Shown here in pieces: positions 10,601 to 22,046 of a stretch of 64,000 nt of DNA. Within the stretch, counting starts at the first letter, position 1. Every line of letters begins with the position of its first letter. Made by a program: the position numbers and the translations under genes. The stretch is from NCBI GenBank assembly GCA_948567375.1, contig OX419756.1, positions 70,136,333-70,200,332 of the forward strand, written 5' to 3'. A model generated the notes under the pieces. The model worked only from the letters and a program-made list of their open reading frames with translations. It was not told the origin of the DNA and did not search any database. The DNA is from Lunularia cruciata. Lineage: Eukaryota; Streptophyta; Marchantiopsida; Lunulariales; Lunulariaceae.

Positions 10601-10879
10601 TATGTAAGCTTGGTCAGCTTTGTCAAGGCCTTGGTAATGGGACTAAATCCTCTAACATAGTGGCAATAGAAGTTCACCAACCCAAGGAATGCTTGCACTC
10701 TACTCACATCCATAGGTCAAGGAATACGTGCAATAGCCTTCCCCTTGGTCTGCTAAACACCAAGTCCTCCAAGATAGATAGTGTGACCCAATAACTCAAC
10801 CTGCTCATAGAAGAACCTACACTTCCCAAGATGTTTTTTGAGTCCATGAGATCTCAACCTCTCAAACACCTCCAACAAC

Positions 10880-11340
10880 TATCTCTCATGCTCCTCCATA
10901 GTAATGTTATAGACCAAAATGTCATCAATATAGCACCAAGCAAAAGCCAATCTGGCTAGAATCCTATCCATGACCCTCTGGAACTCAACAAGAGCATTCT
11001 TTAATCCAAATAGTAAGAACTGATATAACCTATCCTTTCTATGAGGATCAATAGCCCAAAATGTTGTCTTGGATTTCTCCTTCTCTCTGATCGGCAACTA
11101 ATGATATCCCGCTCAAAGATCTAAAAGTATTGAAGACCTTTGCATGCCCAATTGCATCAAAAATCTCCTTTGATGTAAGCATGGCATACTGATCAGCCTT
11201 GGTCTGTCAATTGATGGGATGGTAATCTCCACACATCCACTTATCTGTGGATGTGTTGCCATGCATATCCTTCTTGGCTAGCATCAATGTTGGTGATGCA
11301 TACTCTCTATGTGAAATCTCCACCAAACCAGCTTCAAAAA
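10880..11340 (-). pseudogene. Gypsy G3 reverse transcriptase, decayed
   Basis: Fragments in several minus-strand frames. An upstream piece gives LAKKDMHGN and MCGDYHPIN (fingers, canonical KKDG...CVDYR-LN). The frame 11,097-10,879 gives YQFLLFGLKNALVEFQRVMDRIL and then WCYIDDILVYN, with the YxDD catalytic box intact (Y-I-D-D). Multiple stops separate the pieces. It is the same element as the integrase and RNase H to its left. Confidence 0.65.
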
Positions 11341-11399
11341 GGTCACCACTCTGGCTCTGAATCAATGTCCTCTCCATATCACTATATCAATAAGGACGT

Positions 11400-12090
11400 C
11401 AGAAAATTGATGTATCTCTAGTCAACTCAACCCAAATACTAGGTCCCTTCAAAGCACCTAAATTCTTCATGCTGAAGGCAAAACATATAGTGTAGCTCCT
11501 CAAGAACCTCCAAACTCTCCATCTTTCTTCTCCAATAAGCTTGGGTCCAAGATCTGGCTCCCAAGTATCCTCCGAACTGTTGCAAGAGTGGAAGAGATAT
11601 TGATTGGTTGTTACATTGGGCCCTTGGGAGCAATAGTGTCATGCTCCTAACCACTAGAGGTCTTAACCTCTGTGTGAAAAACTCCCTCCACTTTAGTTGC
11701 AAGCTCCACACATCCTCTAGCTGCATCCCAAGTGGACCAAGGGTGTAATCCAAGTAGCCCATGCTCACTTGGATGGACTCCAAGTAGACCACTCTCCCTA
11801 GTAGCCATTGGATGCGTCCCAAGAATACACTATCCACTAAGTCCATTGCCCCCAGTATGTGCCTAAATTTTCTTGATAGGCACAAGGCTCACAAGTGTTC
11901 AAGTGGTGATGCCTATCAAGCGCATCTTACATTGCTCTGCCAAGCCAAGGCTCACAATCCAGGTTCCTTCTTTAGCCACTTTGCTCACTTGCTGTTCCAC
12001 CTTCCTTTTGTTGGACCCAACCAGGATACTCCGAATAGGCACTTTGGCTATTGCTTCCTCATCTAGCTCTCTCTGCGTCCGCCTACGGCT
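11400..12090 (-). pseudogene. G3 region between gag and RT, product not recognised
   Basis: A 148-codon minus-strand frame (11,885-11,439) occupies the place of the protease in a Gypsy element, but I do not see a clear DSGA motif. The segment 11,690-11,850 has degenerate short repeats (variants of CCAAGTAG and TTGGA) that inflate the frame. It is best treated as decayed gag-pro sequence. Confidence 0.3.
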
Positions 12091-12149
12091 CACCTAGACA
12101 ATAGCTTCCTCAATCTTTCCCCACTCAACTGCTCCCAAGCGATCAGGTT

Positions 12150-12740
12150 GGAGCAGATCAAGCGCATATTCCTACTCATCCCGCAAATGACTATTTGCTG
12201 CCCATAGAAAATAGTTAGACCGCTGCAACTTAATAGCTTTGGCTTCACAAGTTGAGAACTATCTTAGCCTCCTATTGAATTCTCTTAGGAGATCCTGTGG
12301 CCCCAATCTCTTGCTCCTATTGTTCACCTAGTCCAAGAACATGGCTTGGGTGACCCAATCGCATCTTGTAATAGGAATTCTTCTTTCATCATCCGCGAGA
12401 ATTCCCCCCATGATGCAGTCTCTTCCACTAAACCCTCAACCACCTTCCTGATTTTGATCTCCACCAACTTAGGGAACCTCACAATGGCAACCTCCTCATC
12501 AAGACCATGAAGCTTAACCTCTCTCTAGTAGACCTTTAGGTACTTGGTCACGTCCTTACCGTTGAACTCCCCTTGCTGGTTTACCACAATTTGTAGGCAC
12601 TTCGTGATTTGTGAAGACTGCGCCTTCACCCTATCTCTTTCCTCATCCTGATCCTTCATGGCTCCCATGGTTGCCATGACAATCAGCGAGATCTCTTGTT
12701 CCCTTGTCATAGCTACAGATGAGGTCTTTGGCCCCATCTC
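12150..12740 (-). pseudogene. Gypsy G3 gag, decayed
   Basis: The minus-strand frame from 12,737 reads MGPKTSSVAM..., then a coiled, charged stretch, then GEFNGKDVTKYLKVY. In frame beyond the stop it gives EEVAIVRFPKLVEIKIRK and ASWGEFSRMMKEEF. F-x-GKDVTxYL and W-x-x-F-x-x-x-MKEEF fit the plant Gypsy gag domain. It lies just inside LTR-E with a leader of about 130 bp. Confidence 0.5.
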
Positions 12741-12845
12741 TACCGCAGCTCAACCAACTACTATCCACTTAGATCAGTCCAATCTGTCCTTGTTTCCTTC
12801 CCCAACCCCAACTAGTCCTAACATCTGAGCACAAGCCTCAAGATT

Positions 12846-12862
12846 CCCCAGCATGGTTGCCA
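12846..12862 (-). other. Candidate primer-binding site of G3
   Basis: On the minus strand TGGCAACCATGCTGGGG begins four bases after the LTR-E end (...GCGACA). A 3' end starting with TGG is what a tRNA primer site needs, but I cannot name the tRNA with confidence. Confidence 0.35.
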
Positions 12863-12866
12863 CTTA

Positions 12867-15264
12867 TGTCGCGGGGATTGTAAGGTCTTGAGATTGCGCA
12901 GGGCACCTGGCTGCATGTGCTTAGGCTATCTTGTTTGTCATGGACTCGGCAGTTCTTCCGTAGTCTGGCACTGGTTCTCTTCTCTGGATTTATGACAAGA
13001 GCTTCTCTTGGGAGATTGTCTGTCGCTATTCCGGGTGCTGATCCTCATCAATGAATATTTGCATAGGCTTTAGGTTAAATTTTCTTGCTTGTTCTTTGGC
13101 TACTATTCCTGATCTGTCATTCCAAACTCTTTTCTTAGTCTATCATTCTTAGGTGGGTGGGGTTTTTGCTATGACAGTCAGGCTTGGCCCAAAGCACAGA
13201 CTTGGTGGGATTTGAGGACCAGTCCATAGGTCATGCAACCAATTCTACCTCAGGATTTTGTCCAAAGATCATGCAAGGATGAAAGGCCATTCATTCACAA
13301 GGAATGTCACTTCCATCACCACACCGCATTCTCCAAATTTCATAAATTCTTCATGATGATCAAAACTCAGACTGAATAGTTTGCATCAAGCACATTGTCT
13401 AATCAAGCATATACAGAACAGGAAACATTCGGGTCCTAACTCCTATCCCTTACAGTGTTTAGCTTCATGTCTGCAGGTCTCTCCCCAAGATTGTTGTTTG
13501 GCAGATCTCCTTTGGTGATTCTCCCCTCTTGTCACTACAAATTTGTACTGTTGTCACCTCTGGCATTTCTCTCCTCACTCTCTGGCCATGCTCAGCCAAA
13601 AGATTTCTTTTGAAACTTCCTTCCTCTCTTGTCACCTCCTCAGCAGAGTAACTCCAAACCTTCACTCCAATTCCTCTCACTACTCAGGGAAAAACCCTTC
13701 AAAAATCTCCTTTTATCTCTCATTGCTCAGAGCAAAAGCCCTTGAAGATCCTCTTCTCTCCTCAGCAGGCCAACTCTCCAAACTTAACTCTAGTCCTGTC
13801 TTTTCTCTGTGAAATTCAACTCCTTCAGCCAAGTCCCATAAGGCTTTACACTTGAGGAAAATATCCTTGCCCTTGTACTATCAAAACCCTACAATCCCTT
13901 CATGAGGACACCTTCCTTGTCCACTGCCACCTCAACTCACTTGAAAAATTCCTGCACAGCCTTGCTTCCCTCTCCCACTGTCCAGCCCAAAGCACTTCTA
14001 AATTTCTCTTCTCCTGCACACCCTACCTTTTTTCAAAAATTCCTGCACAGTCCTGCTTTCCTCTCATTGTCCTACACAAAAGCACCTCAAAAATTTCCCC
14101 TCTCCTGCACACCCTATCTCAATTCAAAAATTCCTGCACATTCCTGCTTTCCTCTCCCACTGTCCTACACAAGAGCACTTTGAAAATTTCCCCTCTCTTG
14201 CACACCCTATCTCAATTCAAAAATTCTTGCACAGCCTTGCTTCCCTCTCCCACTGTCCAGCCCAAAGCACTTCTAAATTTCTCTTCTCTTGCACACCTTA
14301 TCTCAATTCAAGAATTCCTTCACAGTCTTGCTTCCCTCTCCCATTGTACAGCCCAGAGCACTTCTAAATTTCTTTTCTTGTGAACACACTATCTCACTTT
14401 GAAAATTCCTGCACAGCTCTGCTTTCCTCTCCCACTGTCCAGCCAAAGCAATTCAAAAATTATCCCTCTCCTGCACACCCTATCTCAATTTGAAAATTCA
14501 TGTACATTCTTGTTTTCCTCTCTGACTATTCTGCCCAAGTGCAATTCAAAAATTCACCTTTCTGGCCTTCACAATCTCAAGCCATACTTGCCTGCAAAAA
14601 TTTTCCTTCTGATGTTCACAATCTCAAGCCATACCTATCAAAATCCTCTCTTACACTGCACCTCAAGGCATACTTGCAAAATTCTTCTCTCATAGCATTT
14701 TCTCTCCAAGTTCCTTCCTTTCCAGCCACAAGATCTCCAACTTGAAATCCTCCTTACTGCCCTTTGTCGTCAACCAGGCAACTCCCGAAACCTTTCTCCT
14801 CAGTTCCTGTCCAGGCCAACCTTGCTAACTCAAAAATCTCATTGTTGCCCTCTGTCCTCAGCCAGACAACTCCCGAAACCTTTCTCCTCTGTTCCTGGCC
14901 AGGCAAAAAAAACAAACCTCTCCTCCCCAGCTAAGTTCCTTCACTATCCTCTCTCATTTTTCTGTTGTTATTCCACAAACCGTTCACTGTCAAAACTCCT
15001 CTAAAGCTTCCCAAAGTATTTCTACCTCAAAAGACTCTTTTTTGCTCCTCCATTGAGGAAAATACTCTTCACTCAAATAACATATAACAAAACCTGAGCT
15101 TGTGTAACCCATTATTTCTTGGCTCAAGCCACATTAAAAGACTCCTCGAGCTAATAACACCATAATTTTTTCTGGGCTTCACAATAATATAGGAAATATC
15201 TCCCATAGCAAAGTAGCATAAAACCACACTCGAGACATATTGACATAAATCCATGTTCCTTACA
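12867..15264 (-). mobile_element. LTR-E, 5' LTR of Gypsy G3
   Basis: On the + strand it runs from TGTCGCGGGG to CCTTACA (TG...CA), adjacent to the G3 primer site and gag. Its length is about 2.4 kb. Beyond it at 15,265 the MT element sequence resumes, so G3 appears to have inserted into the MT element. The matching 3' LTR is not found on the left side and seems lost. The right boundary is inferred from the CA end and the change in content. Confidence 0.5.
13945..14575. repeat. Tandem repeat inside LTR-E, about 91-bp unit, seven copies
   Basis: Units start at about 13,945, 14,037, 14,129, 14,219, 14,310, 14,401 and 14,493. Each has AAATTCCTGCACA, a CTTCCCTCTCCCACTGTCC run, an AGCACTTCTAAATTTC-like run and CTCCTGCACACCCTATCTCA. 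The last copy is degenerate. The open frames here are translations of the repeat, not genes. Confidence 0.8.
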
Positions 15265-15349
15265 ACAACAAGAAGAGAAAAAGGAAATTTATCACACCAA
15301 AAGCTTCAAGGGTACACGTGGGCTATTTTCACGATGAAACCGACCTAAC

Positions 15350-16330
15350 ACTTGATGCCTTGGATGCCTCTAACACTACTGAAACATTGGTAATACCGGT
15401 GCAAAAACCCATCACCCGCTCTTTCTCATTAGCAATGGGCTCCACCAACTACTGTAATTGTGAGTTCCAAACAAGTCCAAGTCCTCCCTCTCAAAAAGCA
15501 TGAGAGCCTGGGAAACTCATGAGTGTGGGAAATGCGGCTCTAGGCTATCCAACTAGGTTCACCACTGCCAGAGGTGACCTATCAACCACTACCATTGTCT
15601 AAGACTAACGCCCAACATCCAAGATGTCATCAACAAGGATGTGGTCAAGTCATTGAATCCGTGCACTCCATAAGCACATTGTAAAACCTCTCTGGGTAAG
15701 AGGTTCATCCACCAAAGACAAAGATGATGAGCCCGTGATCCTACTCTAGCTGCATCTAACAATACAATAGGTCCCATCCAAAAATGGACTTGACGTGTAC
15801 TTGCCACCACTCGAGTACAAGAATCACCCATCAAAGGAACATTCTCCAAAATGTAAGCTAGAGAAACGTATTGATGAACTTGGAGATGTCATAGTTTTTG
15901 TAACATCTCCCAAAACACACCTGAACAAGGATCTTGAAGACCCAAACTTTGGCCAACACGTGTATGTCCTTGACATGGCCATCTAGAAATCACCAAATGA
16001 ATAGGCCCATGTCTCTCCAAATCATGCACCCCCAGTAAGGAAATGTCTATTGGTAGGGCCTTTTGGTAACCTCTGACTGTTGACATTGGTAATAACTCAA
16101 GATACCTGGTAGGCCAAGGGTGCCACATGATGTAGAGAGAGAGATTCACCTAGCAATCTCATCTCTCTCCACATACAAGTATCTTTGTACTTGTATACCC
16201 ACCTGTAATACTACAGCTAGTCCGGTGCTAATCCCAACAAAGACCTCCAATAGACATACTCTCTCTACTAGATACTACCAAGCAATGAGTGTGGTGTTGA
16301 GAGGTGTCAAAGTAATTGACTCTAGAGGCT
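15350..16330 (-). pseudogene. Retroelement-encoded C5 cytosine DNA methyltransferase domain, decayed
   Basis: A minus-strand frame of about 240 codons gives C5-methyltransferase motifs in the right order. Motif I is LLEVFVGISTGL (Phe-x-Gly-x-x-x-Gly SAM loop, 16,227-16,244). Motif II is YLYVERDEIA. A motif-III-like IDISLLG follows. Motif IV is WPCQGH (15,970-15,978 codes PCQ; catalytic Cys codon 15,973-15,975), then GLQDPCSGVFWEML. Motif VI is YILENVP (ENV at 15,838-15,846). Motif VIII is VGSRAHHLCLWWMNL. After one frameshift near 15,600, FPTLMSFPGSHAF, then LVEPIANEKERVMGF, resembles the C-terminal motif IX-X region. Such enzymes transfer a methyl group from SAM to C5 of cytosine. Only two stops (both TGA) interrupt motifs I-VIII. 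It lies directly after the retropepsin of the same minus-strand element. This is not a plant MET1, CMT or DRM fragment by context: no BAH or chromo domain adjoins it. Confidence 0.8.
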
Positions 16331-16654
16331 CATCCTCACACTCATCTCTTGATTGTATGAAGGCTCTACTCCAAGCTTGTTGCACCAACTAATCTGCATG
16401 TTGCCGCAATGCCTCCTTTGAACTCCATAATAGAACATCCAAGGTGGATGGAACAATCCCACTCATACTCCAAATCCAAGTGATGTTTTTTGGTATTGGA
16501 GTATCTCTTACATGGGCGTTCCACTCCAACAAGTCACCAGGCCAAGTAATTGCATCATTGAAAGCTGAAACTGATGTTGCCATAGTCCCGGACTATAGTG
16601 AGCCAAGACTACCACTATTGAAGCATATTGGTAGGCAACATACCGTCTCTCACC

Positions 16655-17260
16655 AAACTACCAACCTGGTCTATAGGAGGTTATCTCCTCCCAATAGTCA
16701 ATGCTAAAACCCATGGGATATAACATTGCTCTTCCAACTAGCACATTGTATGACTCAACTATTGTTGCAGTAGCTTGAGCTCTCACCACCAAGCTATCAG
16801 TCGGATGACCGGGCTGAAGCTGAACAACTAGCTCTCCATGTGTGATGTACTGTGTCAAACCACCACCTAAAGATGTATGGATCTGAAATGGACACCTCTC
16901 CACATCAGTCTTCCGTAACCCCAGATTGACTACTATAGCCTTTCCCAACATAAGGGGCTACGCACTAGAGTCTAACAAGACTCTTTGTGGTGTATGAACC
17001 TTCCCTAAAGGTCCCACCAAATGGAAAATCCCCCTCAAGTTATCCAATAGGACAATGTCAAGTGTGAACCGTGCTCTCTCAAAGGCTGGTCTAGTTGGCC
17101 GGTCCCTAAACTCCTCCAGTCTAGCCACTATTGCTTGCCATAAACCACTAGTCACTAAACGGATCCCATGCTCCTCAACCAAGTCAGCTCCACTATCAAC
17201 CACCTCTGCTCTAGTAGTAGGAACCGTATCATCCCTACACTCACAAAGTGTGGTAGCCAA
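16655..17260 (-). pseudogene. Retropepsin-like aspartic protease of the MT element
   Basis: On the minus strand VLLDSSA (active-site Asp at 16,970-16,972; D-S-S-A for D-S/T-G-A) is followed by a TAG, then PLMLGKAIVVNLGL. Then come YNVLVGRAMLYPMGFSIDYWEE and YRPGW. D-x-G-A with a downstream hydrophobic-LG-R motif is the retropepsin layout. The frame 17,260-16,958 precedes it in phase. The protease would cut the gag-pol polyprotein. CAG to TAG (Gln to stop) in AQPLMLGKA fits cytosine deamination. It lies between gag and the methyltransferase. Confidence 0.6.
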
Positions 17261-17869
17261 CCGGAAGGTTGGTCAACTCCCAATGTAAACATGTCACTGG
17301 TTGAAGAAAAAGGGCACCGCATAATCAGCTTAGCCACCCCCAACATCGTGCTCGACTCAGTTTGTGTAGTAGTAGGTAGCTGACTAGCAAGTAATCTATC
17401 ATGTACTCCATCTCCACCTACCACACCTACATTGGGATGTCTAGGAGCCATGGATGTTGTCTACAATGCCTTAGAGAGTATGAAAGACTTGGGAAGTCTA
17501 ACTTGTCTCCCATTTTTCTTCTCTATGGGTCCAACTCCATTGATGCTCCTCTAGGCTTTGGAGCAAGTACTGCACTCCTGGTCACCGCTGCAGATGCATC
17601 CACTTGTGCTGCTCCGCACATGAAGTCCAAAGCATCTCCATCACCAGCATATGAGGTGGAAGCCTTAGCATCCAAATCTGATCTCCTCTAAGCAATGGCC
17701 ATACTAGTCAATCTTTGCTCCAACTGCTCAATCCGAGTAGCCATAGTTGTACCAAAAGTAAGGGCAGGTATTGCACCTCTACAAGGAGTAGATCCTCTAC
17801 TACCTTGTCCTCCATGAATTGGAGATCCTTTCTACTACCTGCCATAGCAGCCCTACCACTCCGTAACTT

Positions 17870-18080
17870 GGGGTGTAGGTCAAAGCACCAATCACTAGTG
17901 TGACCAAATCTATGACAATGCTCACACTACCTCTTTGATGGCTGTGATGCACCAAAAGTATCAAGTCCACTACCCTGAGTACACTCTCTCCTATGAGGTC
18001 CACCACAAGTCCAACAAGCAACACCACTACTCACTAGTTGCTACTGACCCAAAAATGAAGGTAAGGGTCTAACTATAGTA
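17870..18080 (-). pseudogene. Tandem zinc knuckles of the MT element gag
   Basis: The minus-strand sequence at 17,885-17,926 encodes CEHCHRFGHTSDWC, a perfect C-x2-C-x4-H-x4-C knuckle. About 40 codons upstream (near 18,000) CWTCGGPHRREC forms a second, shorter C-x2-C-x3-H-x3-C cluster. These bind nucleic acid in the nucleocapsid part of Gag and show that this minus-strand unit is a retroelement rather than a host gene. Confidence 0.75.
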
Positions 18081-18259
18081 GGCCCTCCACTTGCTCCATA
18101 GGACCTAGGTTGTCCATCCTATCCTCAAAAACCAACTGGACATGGTGCACTCTATTGCACTTTAGAAAAAGTCACAGTTGTGGATGAGGTCTCCCTACCA
18201 AATCCAGATGTCACCTCTCTCTCTTCCACCATGTTGAGCTCAATACGCTTAGTTAAACC

Positions 18260-18948
18260 TGTAATACCCATTTGTACATGTGTGTGGTATTGTGATATTT
18301 AGCTTGGTATTACAAGTACTTGAGAGATATTATTTATAGAGATAAAGGATGGTTCTACATTAGTTATGATTAGCTAAAGTTAGTCATAGCTAAGATAGAG
18401 TGGACCTTACTTTAGAGGAAGTAGAAAAGATGAGCACCACAATTTTGGATTCTAGTGTGTTGACTTGGTATTATTCTTAGGTGTTTGGCTTTGAGGAAAG
18501 AGTTGAGAACTCTTAGACCCACAAGCCTTTTTGTTTTGGATTCTTCTATAGTCCAAGGATAGCCCATGTGAAGGAATCCTTGACTTAGTGGTTGGGTCAA
18601 GATAAGATCACATGTTAGTGGAATATGCCCATGTGAATGGATATTCCTTTCTACTTTTTGACTTTACTTGACTTTTAGTCTAGTAACTTGAGTTACTATG
18701 GTAATTAGTAACTTTGGTACGTAACTATTTCACAAGTATATAAACAAGCGGTGAGGAAGTACTCATCATCCTTTCATTTGCAACTATCTCTCTCTCATTG
18801 AGTTCTCTAGTGAGCAATGTCTTGAGTCTTGGAGTGTTAGCCTTGGAGGAGTATGATGGATTTGGGGTTCCTTGCCTTGTTAGTCCATGGTGTGCTACCA
18901 TAATAGCCATCAGAGGTTCATCTTGAGTGAGAGAAAGGCTAGCTCACA
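18260..18948 (+). mobile_element. Solo LTR-C inside the MT element gag
   Basis: Starts TGTAATACCC and ends GCTAGCTCACA; flanked by a 4-bp direct duplication AACC (18,256-18,259 and 18,949-18,952). The minus-strand gag frame continues across it, so the insertion is younger than the MT element. It has no internal region. Counting five bases (AAACC) would also fit if the LTR ended CTCAC. Confidence 0.75.
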
Positions 18949-18952
18949 AACC

Positions 18953-19745
18953 AAAGACCACTGCCAAAGTAGGCAAAGTAGCTTGTAACAATGTAGTATC
19001 ACAAACTTTACGTTGCAACTCCTTGTACGATATCCCATAGTAAAACTAGACTGCTTGGGCCTCAGTATTCCCTGAGTGAGATTGATCAGCCAACTCATGC
19101 AAGTTTATGCCTTTTGTAGGCTCTCTCCAGCCTTCTATTGGAACTCCTACAAGCTCCTCAGCTTGTCAGTCCGCACTCCTTGGTAGTTCTACCTCAAACA
19201 TTGGAAGAACTCCACCATGGGGTTAAACCCCGATACCACACCACCTCCTATAGTGGTGCTTCCACTTGTGGTAGCACTATCTCCAGCTAGTGCACCTCAA
19301 CTAGCTCCACCAACACTAAAGTTAGAACTTATGGGTACAACCAATCTACTCCTAGCAACCAAGCCTTAAGTGATAGAGACATAGTTTGGAGACCAATACT
19401 GTCTCCATAACTCAATCTCCTCCAAATGAGCTCTCTTGAACTCATGGTAGTTGTCCATTGGTGGCACTCCAAATGTTGAAACAACTCCTTCCATGCCATG
19501 GAAGGTGTAAACAAAGTTGGGTTCTGCATTTGCTGCAAATCACACCAACTATCAAACTCCTAGATGAAGTCATCAAACTCAATGGTACCCATTGTACCAA
19601 AGTAACACCTAGGGCCTTTGGAGGCCCCATTATCTCGTCCATGTCCCACAACAACAATACGGACACGCCAAGTGCACTCTCACCTAAATCAGCTCCTATA
19701 TCAAGCTCCAACTTAGAGTCAATCCCCTCTCTCATTGGGACCTAA
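18953..19745 (-). pseudogene. MT element gag capsid region, decayed
   Basis: The minus strand gives, in two frames, WCDLQQMQNPTLFTPSMAWKE, then a Gly/Ser/Thr-rich linker, then a stretch resembling LRSL-EFQ-KAGESLQKA and MSWLINLTQG. The latter is the Gag QxxxESxxxxxxR pattern. It continues across the solo LTR-C into IELNMVEE and the zinc knuckles at 18.0 kb. Frameshifts are frequent. It is the N-terminal part of the methyltransferase-bearing element. Confidence 0.5.
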
Positions 19746-20114
19746 GATACAAGCTAATACCAAGTGCCACTCCAAGTAAACCCATTGCGTACTATACGGC
19801 CAACTCCTCTAGAATCCCCACAAACTCCATCATGACAAAGTAACCACAAACTGCAAATGCAAGTACTCCACCAAGTGCCAACACCAATTGAGCACTACCA
19901 AGTGCCAAAACCCACATAACACCACCCACTAATATAACTCTAACTGAGATAAATACACTAGGTGAAAAGATGACATGTAACCTACCATCACAACAAGCAC
20001 TTTCACAGTCTATAGGTCATCACTTCTTGTCTCACTAGAGAGAAACAAAGGTAGTCTGACTAGTCATCACTCCAGCCTCACTACCAAGAGTACAACAGAG
20101 CACCAATGCTCAAA
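19746..20114. other. MT element 5' leader, no gene
   Basis: Sequence between the start of gag and LTR-D. It has repeated short words (CACCAAGTGCCA-like) and no frame of note. A primer-binding site should be near 20,100; a TTGGTGCTC word on the minus strand is a weak candidate. Confidence 0.4.
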
Positions 20115-21415
20115 AGTCGGGGCACCTCACACAAACGTGGTGCACAATCAGGAAGCAAAGAATTGAGGGGGTCTAATCACAAGAAATCTAAAAAAAACCC
20201 TCCATCTCATAAAGCAAAATAGGACTGACTCTACCACCATATGGCATTTGACATAAGAGAAGTTTGTATTTGCGTCCTAAGCTACCAAGATCACCTAGAA
20301 TGGGATCAAATTGCCTTTCCTCGCCAAAGCTACAACTTTATAGATAATAGTGGCATAGTCACTAGGACAACAAGTGAGGGTGGACCAGTTGGCTAGGACA
20401 CCAGTCTAGGAACAAGACATCTAGGGATCAAACCCTGTTGCGCACAATCTAGCCGGATGGGGAGATTTTGCCAAACAATGACCATGATGTACTCTAAACT
20501 AGCTAGTCTCCCACCAACAAGTTGGCCCTTCTAGCCCTTTGTAGCTTCTCATAGCCCACAGCTCTATGCCTAAAAGCTAAATGAGGCCTTTCTTCTTGCC
20601 ACTTTGAACCCTCTCCAAATCTGGCAAAACTCTTCCAAACTTGCAAAACTCCTCCAAATCTGACAAAACTCCTCCAAACTTGCTAACCTCCTCCAAATCT
20701 GGCCAAAATCTGACATAAACCCTAAATTTGGTTGACCGTCAAATCCTCCACTAACTCTTCACTCAAGCCAAATTGAAAAAACAGGTTTTTCCAAATCACA
20801 AATTCACAAGAATAGGTTCCCAACTTCACCTTCAATTTTACTTTATGAGCCTAACTCGCAACAAATCATTCCTACTTTCACCTCTTGAGCTCAAAATCAC
20901 AACCACTGCTAAAAAATTGCTTCTTCTTTGCTCAAAAATTGGCCATCACTTCTGCACACCGTCTGCCTTATTGCCATATCTACATCAAGCAACAAGCAAC
21001 AAGCTTTTGCACACCAAGGAAAAATTGAACATCAATCAAGCTACCAATGATCCATCGAGCTTGGAGATACCACCAACACTAAGTTTATGCACCCAAATTC
21101 CCTCTGACTTCACTTCTCTAATGTAATCAGATTGTTTACAACTCTCAAATTAACTCAACTCAAATTAGTACTTGATTTATCACTCTATAAATTGCCAACA
21201 ACTGGGCACTGATTACAATCAAGCCAAACCCACTCTAGCTAAAAGAATTCAGGTGATGCTCATGACCCTCTGTCCACCATACCCAGGAACTCGAAGGTTC
21301 AACATCAAAGAAGTGAACTCTTTGGAGCTGCACTTCAAAAGTTTACCCTTGGACTTGAGCTAGATCTGAAACCCTAATGGTCTTGCTGATGGCACACTTG
21401 ATGGTGTGAACGGTG
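20115..21415 (-). mobile_element. LTR-D, 5' LTR of the MT element
   Basis: Matches 49,904-51,560 in the same orientation and 3,430-3,898 in reverse: CCCTCCATCTCA...ACTCTACCACCAT-TGGCATTTGACAT near 20,190, and CATCAAAGAAGTGAACTCTTTGGAG near 21,305. It lies upstream of gag on the minus strand, the position of a 5' LTR. It contains short CCAAATCTGGCAAAACTC-type tandem repeats at 20,600-20,720. The exact ends are uncertain. Confidence 0.55.
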
Positions 21416-21650
21416 CAAAGTGACAGTAGGCCCCACTATAAAGTCAGTACCCCAAACACAAAATCTGATCGCCACAAAGTCTTTTACGGGAGGCGGAACA
21501 CTTCTTTGTTTAGGCTTGGGAATGATCTTATATACCATGGTGCGCCCGGAGATACATCGTACGACAAGAGGAGCTATCCACTCTTTTTTGTGCCATTCAG
21601 GCTAGCTCATAAGCTAGTAGTCTATAGGAACTGCTAAAATACCTCTAACT
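21416..21650. other. Short segment of different composition, origin unknown
   Basis: This 230-bp block between LTR-D and the LTR-A remnant is less AT-rich than its surroundings and has open + strand frames of 61 and 74 codons. It does not match the other LTR copies I compared. It may be filler DNA or an organelle-derived piece. No gene is recognised. Confidence 0.35.
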
Positions 21651-22046
21651 CCTATCACTACCAGAGTCCGAGTAATCTAGATGGGACACTATAAAATGGT
21701 GTGAGAAGGAAGGTGTACCTTTAGTGGAGAGGTGGAACACAATTTGGAGGTGACATTTTTTCAAATTGAAGTAGCCTTCTTCAGAAGAGTTTGAATCATC
21801 ACAATCGCAATTTGTTTGGAAAGAATTGGAAGTATTGTGATTATGAGTGTTAATTTGTGACGAGACTGTGATCAATGCTTGTTACTCTCTTCTAGGTGTG
21901 GTTTCTACTTGAGAGACTAAAGAAGAACTCAAGAAGAGCTAAAGTATTACTATTTACTTCATATCACACCATTTTTGACATATCTTTGTGGGAGCAAAAT
22001 GTTACTTATTGATTAGCACAAAAGTGATACTTATCTGATTGTCATA
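21651..22046 (+). mobile_element. LTR-A 3' portion, remnant 5' LTR of Gypsy G1
   Basis: Matches the last 400 bases of LTR-A copies A-D in order: GTGGAACACAATT, GAATCATCACAATC, CTTGTTACTCTCTTCT, GTGGTTTCTAC, and the end GATTGTCATA (GGTTGTCACA in the others). The gag of G1 begins directly after it, the position expected for a 5' LTR. This ties the LTR-A family to G1. The 5' part of the LTR is missing. Confidence 0.65.

Noticed and set aside
14000..14745. Several 60-98 codon + strand frames rich in Ser, Leu and Phe
   Set aside because: They are translations of the 91-bp tandem repeat in LTR-E and repeat the same peptide words; no gene.
15589..16149. Reading the minus-strand frames at 15.6-16.1 kb as anonymous pol fragments
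   Set aside because: The ordered motifs PCQ, ENV and the SAM loop fit C5 methyltransferase much better than RT or integrase.
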